A stretch of 5,000 bases of DNA from an uncultured Planctomycetaceae bacterium. GTDB lineage: Bacteria > Planctomycetota > Planctomycetia > Pirellulales > Pirellulaceae. Shown here in pieces: positions 1 to 5,000 of this stretch; the first letter of the stretch is position 1, and the number at the start of each line of letters is the position of its first letter. Below the pieces are notes generated by a model. The model was not told the DNA's origin and did not search any database. It saw only the letters and a program-made list of their open reading frames with translations. The DNA is taken from the NCBI GenBank assembly GCA_937967755.1, contig CALBTA010000105.1, positions 1 through 5,000 of the forward strand, in the 5' to 3' direction. Position numbers and translations under genes: made by a program.

Positions 1-138
1 ACTAGACACACTCGGGTTCACGGGATAGGCGCAGCGTGCTAGCAATCCGCATTACACGCCGCTGGAAACAATCTTCGGCTGCCGACGTGTTGAGAGTTTA
101 CGCCAGATTCCCTCATTGGTGCTAGCGAAGGCTCCGGT

Positions 139-162
139 ACGACGGTCTTCCAAGGCCGTCGT
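139..162 (-). terminator. Possible hairpin downstream of the exonuclease gene
   Basis: The arms 139-148 and 153-162 pair at nine of ten positions around a four-base loop, with seven perfect outer pairs (ACGACGG with CCGTCGT). It starts 31 bases past the exonuclease stop codon, a fitting position for a terminator or 3'-end stabiliser. No U-tract follows on the minus strand, so an intrinsic terminator is doubtful. On the plus strand the odd pair becomes a G-U wobble, so it could equally serve a gene to the left of the window. Apart from this hairpin, bases 1-193 hold no gene I can support. Confidence 0.25.
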
Positions 163-193
163 CACGCGTTCCCAAGCTTCGTGGAACAAGCGT

Positions 194-1045
194 CTACACA
201 CTCTCGGCGGCAACCTCTGCTTCATCTTCCTGCCAGGGGTTGGCCCAGTCGCCCCAGTTTTCAAGATAGTTGGTGTAAGCGGGCGAATCGCCGCAGTGCT
301 CTTGCAACCAGTTATGCGCCTGATCGACCAATTCCTGCTCGGCCGCCATCGACAATTCACCAACCAACACGCGCGATCGCAGGAACACGAAGTAGGTATC
401 CAGCACATCGCACCGGCAATAGTCGTTGATCTCTTTCAACTGGCCAGCGTTGAACATGTCTTGGACCATGTGGCCTTGCACCGCCATCTTGCCCGGCTTG
501 CCCAGCAGCGATGCCGCCAGGTTCAATCCGCCGGTGAACCGCGTGGCGCCGAAGTTGGTCAGCAAATCGTGTACATCCAAATGCGATTGGGTGTTGTAGC
601 GGTTGCGGGGCTGCGAGTAATTCTTGCCGCGCGCATCGAACCACGGTCCTACGTCAATGCCGAAGCGGAACGCCGCCAGCTCCAACAGCGGCAAATCAAA
701 CGTTCGCCCATTGAACGTCACCAGCGTTGGCTTCCCGTAGGCGCTCCAGCCCCGCCAGAAATGTTCGGTGATGACGTGGGGGCGAAAATCCGGTTCGTCG
801 AGCGCGACTAAATCGAGCAGGCGAAAGTCCGCAGCGACTTTGGCAATCGCCACGCTGACCGGGATTTGAAACGTGTACGGGATGAAGTCGCTTTCGTACT
901 TCTCCATCAGTTCGGCCCGGTACCTGGCGACCGCATCCTCGGGCGCGACCTCTTCGCCGGGGTGGCGCATTTGGGAGACCAGGTTCCCATCGGCGACGCT
1001 CTCGCAATCGAAGACAAAATACGCCACGTCCGTTTTCTTGGCCAT
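194..1045 (-). CDS. Stand-alone 3'-5' exonuclease, DNA polymerase B exonuclease-like (DnaQ/RNase H fold)
   Basis: This 283-residue protein is a predicted cytoplasmic nuclease that would remove nucleotides from 3' ends using two metal ions. It resembles the exonuclease domain of family B DNA polymerases (Pfam DNA_pol_B_exo2 type) but has no polymerase domain. Visible motifs are Exo I, FDCE with D13 and E15; Exo II, NGRTFD with N112 and D117; a conserved-looking HLDVHDLL at 155-162; and Exo III, YCRCD with Y209 and D213 (Y-x3-D). All four acidic ligands are therefore present and the enzyme should be active. After about residue 230 there is an acidic, Trp-containing tail (NWGDWANPW, then DEAEVAAE) outside the catalytic core. 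I chose the ATG at 1045 because AAGGGA lies six bases upstream; a GTG ten codons earlier (1075) is possible but has no such site. The gene is transcribed away from the other four. The substrate (DNA repair intermediate or RNA) is unknown. The family call is firm, the cellular role is not. Confidence 0.9.
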   Translation of the reverse strand: MAKKTDVAYFVFDCESVADGNLVSQMRHPGEEVAPEDAVARYRAELMEKYESDFIPYTFQIPVSVAIAKVAADFRLLDLVALDEPDFRPHVITEHFWRGWSAYGKPTLVTFNGRTFDLPLLELAAFRFGIDVGPWFDARGKNYSQPRNRYNTQSHLDVHDLLTNFGATRFTGGLNLAASLLGKPGKMAVQGHMVQDMFNAGQLKEINDYCRCDVLDTYFVFLRSRVLVGELSMAAEQELVDQAHNWLQEHCGDSPAYTNYLENWGDWANPWQEDEAEVAAESV

Positions 1046-1051
1046 CGCCAG

Positions 1052-1060
1052 TCCCTTTCC
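1052..1060 (-). promoter_or_regulatory. Ribosome binding site of the exonuclease gene
   Basis: On the minus strand this reads GGAAAGGGA and ends six bases before the ATG at 1045. It is a good Shine-Dalgarno-like match and decides the start in favour of this ATG over the GTG at 1075, which would place the site inside the coding region. It is the only clear Shine-Dalgarno sequence among the five genes. Confidence 0.6.
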
Positions 1061-1089
1061 AATTCGTTGCGTCACCGCCGAGACGTGCC

Positions 1090-1120
1090 ATTATTGTGAC
1101 GGACCTCACGCGACAATCAA
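1090..1120 (-). promoter_or_regulatory. Possible promoter for the exonuclease gene
   Basis: On the minus strand TTGATT (1120-1115) could be a -35 box and AATAAT (1095-1090) a -10 box (five of six to TATAAT). The spacer is 19 bases, longer than the ideal 17, so this is a weak candidate. Its position, about 45 bases upstream of the exonuclease ATG, is plausible. It overlaps the candidate rightward -10 region only partly. Confidence 0.2.
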
Positions 1121-1121
1121 C

Positions 1122-1130
1122 TGGTATAGT
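1122..1130 (+). promoter_or_regulatory. Possible extended -10 promoter element facing the flavoprotein operon
   Basis: TGGTATAGT fits an extended -10 (TGn followed by TATAGT, five of six to TATAAT). I find no recognisable -35 hexamer 16-18 bases upstream. If used, it would give a leader of roughly 130 bases containing the palindrome at 1169-1225 before the ATG at 1269. The evidence is the motif and its position between divergent genes only. Confidence 0.22.
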
Positions 1131-1168
1131 GTGATGCCATTGATATTGTTGAATTCGGATCGCCCAAC

Positions 1169-1225
1169 TGAGCGGCAAGGCGCTAGCCGCCGGTAAGTAA
1201 AGGCTCACCCGCGCCTGGCGGCTCA
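1169..1225. repeat. REP-like imperfect palindrome between divergent genes
   Basis: The arm TGAGCGGCAAGGCG (1169-1182) is complementary to CGCCTGGCGGCTCA (1212-1225) at 12 of 14 positions, separated by a 29-base loop. A competing perfect 7-base pairing exists between AGCCGCC (1185-1191) and GGCGGCT (1217-1223), so two alternative hairpins can form. There is no T-tract on either side, so it does not look like an intrinsic terminator. Its GC-rich, mismatched-arm form resembles dispersed extragenic palindromes (REP-type elements) found in many bacterial intergenic regions. Only one full copy is in this window, so its being a genomic repeat is inference. It could also act as a leader RNA structure or an operator for the gene starting at 1269. 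Confidence 0.4.
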
Positions 1226-1268
1226 TCCTAGAATCGATACATAACATATCACCGATCGAATTTTGCCC

Positions 1269-2414
1269 ATGACCGGTTCGTTGATTCAGTGCTTGGAACA
1301 AGTCGCTTTGCAGTGGACTAAGCAGCGCGCCCAGCGTCAACAGCGCCGCGAACTTTACGAAGCTGACTTTGATCAGATTCGCGATGCCGGCTACCTGCTG
1401 ACGGCAGTGCCTGAAAACGCCGGAGGACATTGGGTCAGCGGCGCGGCAACGACGCGGCTGATTTGCGAAGCCCTCCGCACGCTCGCCCACGGCGACTCGT
1501 CGGTGGCATTGGTTTCGGCGATGCACCCGGCCGTGTTGTCTTACTGGTTGGCCGCGCCGGATGACGCATGGCAATGCGAGGCGTTCGTTGCGCAAACGAA
1601 TCAGATCATCGCCGGCGTGAAGCAGGGTGATTGGTGGGGGACGATCACTTCCGAACCGGGTAGCGGCGGCGACGTGATGAAAACCCGCGCTGTGGCGAAA
1701 CCGACGGGTGATCCGCATCAGTACACGCTGACGGGCGATAAGCACTTCGGCAGCGGCACTGGCATGTTGCGTTACATGGTGACGACCGCCGTGGCCGATG
1801 GGGAAGAAGCGCCCGATTGGTTTTATGTCGATTTGCAGAACGTTCCGCTGGATGGCAGCCAGGGCGTAAAACTCATCGCCCAGTGGGACGGCCACGGCAT
1901 GATCGCCACGCAAAGCCATTCGCTGCGTTTCGAAGACTTTCCCGCCAACCGCATCGCCTGGCCCGGACACCTGCCTGAGACCGCCGCCCGCAGCGGGCCG
2001 CTGATTGGCTGCATGTTCACCGCGGTGATTGTCGGCATCGTTGAAACCGCGATGGAATTCGCGGCCGAAAAATATCCGCAAGAAACGGCCGGCGCTTACG
2101 AACAAGTCCAATGGCAACAGGCCCAAATCGAAGCCTGGCTGATCGTCCAAGCCTACGAAGGGATGCTGCGAGCGGTCGAATCCCAAGCCGACGCCGCCTG
2201 CCCGAAGATGCGGCGCGAAGTGCTGCAAGGCAAGACGGCGATCGCCGATTTGAGCGAGAAGCTGATGACCCGCTTGCCGCGGATCCTCGGCGGCGGCACG
2301 TTCCACCGCCGCTCTCCGCTGGGGCATTGGGCACAAGATGTTAAGGCGCTCGGCTTCCTGCGGCCCCCCTGGCCGTTGGCCTATGAAACGCTGATCGGTG
2401 AAAATGCGAAGTGA
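1269..2414 (+). CDS. Acyl-CoA dehydrogenase-fold flavoprotein
   Basis: This 381-residue protein has the usual length and three-part layout of the acyl-CoA dehydrogenase superfamily: an N-terminal helical domain (about 1-120), a beta domain (about 121-230) and a C-terminal helical bundle (about 235-381). Recognisable FAD and substrate motifs are TSEPGSGGD (128-135 region), TGDKHFGSG (155-163), the stretch ending FEDFPANRI (221-229), and the C-terminal GGGTFHRRSPLGHWAQDVKA (341-360), matching the family's GG-x-R-SP-x-x-R-x-x-RDxxA helix. The classical dehydrogenase ending with the catalytic Glu (YEGT-x-x-I shortly after that helix) is not found in its usual place; instead FLRPPWPLAYETLIGE follows. 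The protein may therefore be a dehydrogenase using another base or a flavin-dependent monooxygenase of the DszC/SfnB-like branch. The substrate cannot be told. The start is the ATG at 1269; a TTG two codons earlier is less likely, and no Shine-Dalgarno is visible. It leads a probable three-gene unit. Confidence 0.85.
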   Translation: MTGSLIQCLEQVALQWTKQRAQRQQRRELYEADFDQIRDAGYLLTAVPENAGGHWVSGAATTRLICEALRTLAHGDSSVALVSAMHPAVLSYWLAAPDDAWQCEAFVAQTNQIIAGVKQGDWWGTITSEPGSGGDVMKTRAVAKPTGDPHQYTLTGDKHFGSGTGMLRYMVTTAVADGEEAPDWFYVDLQNVPLDGSQGVKLIAQWDGHGMIATQSHSLRFEDFPANRIAWPGHLPETAARSGPLIGCMFTAVIVGIVETAMEFAAEKYPQETAGAYEQVQWQQAQIEAWLIVQAYEGMLRAVESQADAACPKMRREVLQGKTAIADLSEKLMTRLPRILGGGTFHRRSPLGHWAQDVKALGFLRPPWPLAYETLIGENAK

Positions 2415-2438
2415 TTGAACCAGTGGGACAGTTCCGCG

Positions 2439-3191
2439 ATGGAAAACGCAATCGCCGTCGTCATCCAGGTCGCGATAGGAGCTGCAGTCGCGTTTGTCGC
2501 TTGGAAGTTGTTTTGGTGGTGGCGCGACCGCCGCCGGCGCGCTGCGATTCGAACGCTCGCCGAGAAGTGCAAGGCGGAGTTTTTCGACATCGCCGACCGC
2601 GCAACGATCGACGGCCTCGCCGAGTTTGAGTTGTTTACGAAACGGCCTGAGCAGCGGATCGAGAACATGCTCGTTCAGCGTCAGTCAGCGTTGTTAATAG
2701 CGGTATTCGACTATCGGTGGAAATCGTACGGCGTCGACAGCGATTCAGGCGATACCTTGGAACGCCGAACGGTGGTGCATGTTACAAGCCGCCGGCTGCG
2801 GCTGCCGCAGTTTTACCTTTGTCCCAATCGGTTCTGGCAGAAGCTGACCTCGATATTTCGAGAAAAGATTGCGTTTGACGATCATCCCCATTTCATGCGT
2901 CGCTACGACCTCCGCGGCAAACAGCCGGCGATGGTTCGGGAACTGTTTCACCCGGGGTTGCTGCAAATGCTTGAAACTGAACCGCGCACGCTCGTCGTCG
3001 AAGGGGGCGGAAACCAGTTCATTCTCTTCCCGCAGCAGCGAGGGTTCTTCGGCGACGGCCGTTCGCAGCCGGAAGAGTTTCCCGCGCTGCTGGGTTTGGG
3101 TGAGGCGTTCTGCCAGCAACTTCTCACCCGCGCAGGAACTGACGAAGATATCGCCGAAGTAAACGTCGAGGTGATTGACGATGCTGAGTGA
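2439..3191 (+). CDS. Membrane-anchored protein of an uncharacterised family
   Basis: This 250-residue protein starts with one hydrophobic helix (about residues 3-28, ending in KLFWWW) followed at once by RDRRRR, a strong positive stop that predicts a single-pass anchor with the rest in the cytoplasm. The soluble part has a mixed beta/alpha look: a strand-like LLIAVFDYRW (85-94), TVVHVTSRRLRLPQFYLCP (111-129), FDDHPHFMRRYDLRG (146-160), VRELFHPGLLQML (166-178) and VVEGGGNQFILF (186-197). The order (VFDY, LPxFxLxP, F-x-x-HPxFxRRYxLRG, a helix beginning with LFxPxLL, then a VEGGGNxxxL strand) matches a pattern I associate with hypothetical proteins in many bacteria; I know of no assigned function and see no catalytic motif. 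I chose the ATG at 2439, just before the helix; a TTG at 2415 would add eight residues. It begins 24 bases after the flavoprotein stop, so it is probably co-transcribed with it. Confidence 0.75.
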   Translation: MENAIAVVIQVAIGAAVAFVAWKLFWWWRDRRRRAAIRTLAEKCKAEFFDIADRATIDGLAEFELFTKRPEQRIENMLVQRQSALLIAVFDYRWKSYGVDSDSGDTLERRTVVHVTSRRLRLPQFYLCPNRFWQKLTSIFREKIAFDDHPHFMRRYDLRGKQPAMVRELFHPGLLQMLETEPRTLVVEGGGNQFILFPQQRGFFGDGRSQPEEFPALLGLGEAFCQQLLTRAGTDEDIAEVNVEVIDDAE

Positions 3192-3212
3192 TCGCCCGAG
3201 CAATTGAAATCC

Positions 3213-3725
3213 ATGAACACAAGCCCCACGGAAACAGAAAGCCAGCCAGCGGGGATCGCCGTCGGTTGTGCGACTGTGTTGGGCTTCACTATCGGCGTGC
3301 CAGTCTTGCTGGCCGCTGGGCTTGTCTGTGGATTGTGCGGGTTTGGGTTTACGAAGCTGACCGACACGTTTGCGTACGCGCCTTATGTTGGGGGAGCAAT
3401 TTCTGGCTTGTTGGCGGCCGTCGCGGGCGTGCCCGTCGGCGGTTTCTTTGGCGGGTTGTGGCACGCCCGCCGCCCTCGGCCGAACACTTGGCGTGAATAC
3501 GTTCCGCAGATGGATCGCGTCACTCGTCCGCTGATGCCCTGGGTCTCAATGATCATCTGGTTCCTTTCCCCCGAGACCTGGTTGACGGTGGTTTTGCTGA
3601 CGGCAGCCGCCGGCGTGGGGATCTTCGCCGTGTGCTCTGTCAACACCGCCAGCTTTGTCACGGCGGGGCTTCCGTTGTTAAGTGCCGGCCTGGCTTTCGC
3701 GTTTATATTGTCGTTTGGTGATTAG
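3213..3725 (+). CDS. Small multi-pass membrane protein, unknown function
   Basis: I do not recognise this 170-residue protein. After a short polar start (MNTSPTETESQPA) it has hydrophobic glycine-rich segments at about 14-44, 57-83, 108-141 (perhaps two short passes split by SPET at 119-122) and 146-168, so about four membrane passes. Between the second and third lies a basic, polar stretch containing WHARRPRPNTWREY (83-96), likely cytoplasmic by the positive-inside rule. No transporter signature or enzymatic motif is visible. The start is the ATG at 3213; a TTG at 3204 in the same frame is the alternative, and neither has a clear Shine-Dalgarno. It follows the membrane-anchored protein by 21 bases, and the pair could work together at the membrane, but this rests on spacing alone. 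The reading frame is open throughout with the hydrophobic periodicity of a real membrane protein, whereas the overlapping frame at 3188-3496 reads as Arg-rich noise. Confidence 0.7.
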   Translation: MNTSPTETESQPAGIAVGCATVLGFTIGVPVLLAAGLVCGLCGFGFTKLTDTFAYAPYVGGAISGLLAAVAGVPVGGFFGGLWHARRPRPNTWREYVPQMDRVTRPLMPWVSMIIWFLSPETWLTVVLLTAAAGVGIFAVCSVNTASFVTAGLPLLSAGLAFAFILSFGD

Positions 3726-3741
3726 CTTTAGCCACTCTTCA

Positions 3742-3765
3742 ATCCTAGAAGTCAAACGGTAGACT
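3742..3765 (+). promoter_or_regulatory. Possible promoter region for the AI-2E family gene
   Basis: The 75-base gap before the transporter gene is wider than the gaps in the unit upstream and may hold a promoter. TAGACT (3760-3765) matches four of six of a -10 box, with only a poor -35 (CTTCAA, 3737-3742) 17 bases before it. ATCCTAGAA (3742-3750) is repeated exactly at 1225-1233, 36 bases before the flavoprotein start; its TAGAA core is -10-like. No terminator is visible in the gap, so read-through from the upstream genes is also possible. Confidence 0.2.
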
Positions 3766-3800
3766 TTACCCTTCGCAACCAACCCCGCGCCTGGCCTCGC

Positions 3801-4928
3801 ATGAACGACAGCACCCGCGAACTGAAAATTCAAACCGCTTGCCTGATGGTGGTCGCCGCGTTGGCGATTGGCTTGGCGCTGTATCTGCTCCGGCCGGTGT
3901 TGGTGCCGTTTGTGTTAGCGTTGTTCTTCGCCGCCGGGCTGGCGCCGATTTTGGATTTGATTGAAAAACGCCTCGGGGCTCCGCGGCTGGTTGCTGTGGC
4001 GATCGCATTTTTGGTGGGGTTGGTGTTGTTGGCGGTGCTGTGGTCGTTTGTTTGGTTGAGCGTGCAGTCGCTGTTGGACAATCGGCAAATGTACGAAGAA
4101 CGGATCGATCAACTCATTGACGATGCGAACGCCAGATTGCCCGACTACGTGCAAATTCCGAAGCGTGCAGGGCAACCAGCCGAACCGGTCGTGGTCATCG
4201 ACCCCAACAACCCGTCTCCGCCAGTCGTCGCGCCGCACCCGCTCAACGATCCGAGCGTCCGTTCCTACGTCAGCTACGGCATGTCCTTGATTTCAAGGAC
4301 GTTGCTAGAACTATCTTCCAACGCCGTCATGGTGTTGATCTTCATGTTCTTCTTGCTGCTGGGCGGAAGCACGTCGGCCATTCCACGCGGCGGTGTTTGG
4401 CGAGAGATCGAAGGGAAAATTCGCGGCTACATCATCACCAAGACGGTCATCTCCGCGCTCACCGGCGCGGCCTTCGCGCTGGTGCTTTATCTGTACGGCA
4501 TCCCGCTGGCGCTCGTCTTTGGGTTGTTGGCGTTCCTCTTGAATTACATTCCCAACATTGGGCCGCTGATTGCCAGCTTGTTGCCATTGCCGTTGATCCT
4601 GCTGCACCCGGAATTGTCGGTGTTGGACATGGCGATGGTCATCGGCCTCAGCGCTGGCGTGCAATTCATCAGCGGAAATGTCGTCGAAACCAAGGTGATG
4701 GGTGATTCGTTCGAGCTGCACCCGGTCGCCATTTTGCTGACGCTGATGGTCTGGGGCATGATCTGGGGCATCGTCGGAATGTTCTTGGCCGTACCGATGA
4801 CCGCCGCGGTGAAAATTTTGCTCGCCCGCTTCCACCAAACCCGAACCGTCGCCGACATCCTCGCCGGGCGTTTCGAATCGCTGACCGCCATGCTCGATTC
4901 CGAGAAGCAGGAATCGAAACCGGCTTGA
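3801..4928 (+). CDS. AI-2E family transporter (PerM/TqsA/YdiK-like)
   Basis: This 375-residue integral inner-membrane protein has the length and layout of the AI-2E family (formerly UPF0118). Hydrophobic segments lie at about 13-30, 32-50, 62-90, 165-188, 209-233, 234-268, 275-291 and 307-340. Strong family motifs are NYIPNIGPLIASLLPLPLIL (248-267), the GNVVETKVMGDSFELHP block (292-308) and WGIVGMFLAVPMTAAVKIL (322-340). Members export small molecules such as autoinducer-2 in E. coli TqsA or act as Na+/H+ or Li+ antiporters in other bacteria, so the substrate here cannot be assigned. The loop between the third and fourth segments (about 91-160) begins with a charged helical stretch and contains a Pro/Val-rich low-complexity part, EPVVVIDPNNPSPPVVAPHP (128-147), that looks like an insertion. 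The start ATG at 3801 has no visible Shine-Dalgarno. The protein ends in a charged tail (DSEKQESKPA). The family assignment is firm. Confidence 0.93.
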   Translation: MNDSTRELKIQTACLMVVAALAIGLALYLLRPVLVPFVLALFFAAGLAPILDLIEKRLGAPRLVAVAIAFLVGLVLLAVLWSFVWLSVQSLLDNRQMYEERIDQLIDDANARLPDYVQIPKRAGQPAEPVVVIDPNNPSPPVVAPHPLNDPSVRSYVSYGMSLISRTLLELSSNAVMVLIFMFFLLLGGSTSAIPRGGVWREIEGKIRGYIITKTVISALTGAAFALVLYLYGIPLALVFGLLAFLLNYIPNIGPLIASLLPLPLILLHPELSVLDMAMVIGLSAGVQFISGNVVETKVMGDSFELHPVAILLTLMVWGMIWGIVGMFLAVPMTAAVKILLARFHQTRTVADILAGRFESLTAMLDSEKQESKPA

Positions 4929-4945
4929 AAAACTTTCATTCCGTC

Positions 4946-4973
4946 GGGTGCCACTCAACGCCGTTACCCTTTT
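4946..4973 (+). terminator. Weak terminator candidate after the AI-2E family gene
   Basis: GGGTG (4946-4950) can pair with TACCC (4965-4969), including one G-U pair, and is followed by TTTT (4970-4973). It lies 17 bases after the transporter stop. The stem is short and the loop is 14 bases, so this is a weak intrinsic terminator at best. Confidence 0.18.
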
Positions 4974-5000
4974 GCTAGGCGGGAAAAGTCGACCTTGATG

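Noticed and set aside
1..42. Possible 3' end of a gene entering from the left
   Set aside because: The plus-strand frames are open for only 0, 8 and 13 codons before a stop, too short to recognise anything, so no partial gene can be supported.
116..811. Open plus-strand frame of 231 codons opposite the exonuclease
   Set aside because: It lies mostly antisense to the exonuclease, which has all catalytic motifs. The translation shows no recognisable domain and the start lacks an RBS.
696..2336. Open minus-strand frame of 546 codons opposite the flavoprotein gene
   Set aside because: It is almost wholly antisense to two well-supported genes, its product is rich in Arg, His and Gly without domain motifs, and it is the kind of long shadow frame common in GC-rich DNA.
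2745..3464. Minus-strand frame of 239 codons opposite the two membrane protein genes
   Set aside because: It spans the boundary between two plus-strand genes, lacks hydrophobic or domain patterns and looks like a compositional shadow.
4895..4930. tRNA T-arm-like GGTTTCGATTCC on the minus strand
   Set aside because: It is the complement of the coding end of the transporter, has an extra base against the T-arm consensus and no acceptor or anticodon arms around it.
4311..4958. Minus-strand frame of 215 codons opposite the transporter
   Set aside because: The product is a low-complexity Gln, His, Asp and Arg-rich sequence, as expected from the complement of a membrane-protein gene.
4998..5000. 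ATG at the right edge as the start of another gene
   Set aside because: No coding sequence is visible beyond it and there is no clear ribosome binding site before it, so a gene cannot be claimed.

Overview
The window carries five protein genes and no RNA gene, insertion sequence, CRISPR array or phage gene that I can see. The DNA is fairly GC-rich. Four of the five genes lack a convincing Shine-Dalgarno sequence, and the main intergenic space holds an imperfect palindrome rich in GCTAGCCGCC/GGCGGCTCA-type motifs. Together with the mix of genes, this suggests a member of the Planctomycetota, perhaps a Pirellulales-like bacterium. This is an inference from general appearance; there is no rRNA or marker gene to prove it.

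Layout. Bases 1-193 hold no recognisable gene, only a possible hairpin downstream of the first gene. Bases 194-1045 (minus strand) encode a stand-alone 3'-5' exonuclease of the DNA polymerase B exonuclease type with all four metal-binding acidic residues present. Bases 1046-1268 form a divergent intergenic region with a good RBS for the exonuclease, weak promoter candidates on both strands and the REP-like palindrome. Reading rightwards are an acyl-CoA dehydrogenase-fold flavoprotein (1269-2414), a membrane-anchored protein of an uncharacterised family (2439-3191) and a small multi-pass membrane protein (3213-3725). The gaps between these three are 24 and 21 bases, so they probably form one transcription unit. 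After a 75-base gap comes an AI-2E/PerM-family transporter (3801-4928), which may have its own promoter. The last 72 bases hold a weak terminator candidate.

How the genes relate. Close spacing suggests that the flavoprotein and the two membrane proteins are co-expressed, but nothing in the sequences shows a shared pathway. The exonuclease and the AI-2E-type transporter are probably independent housekeeping or accessory functions. I do not see a clear new biological system here. The points most worth following are the unassigned chemistry of the flavoprotein, its two uncharacterised membrane neighbours, and the palindromic intergenic element.
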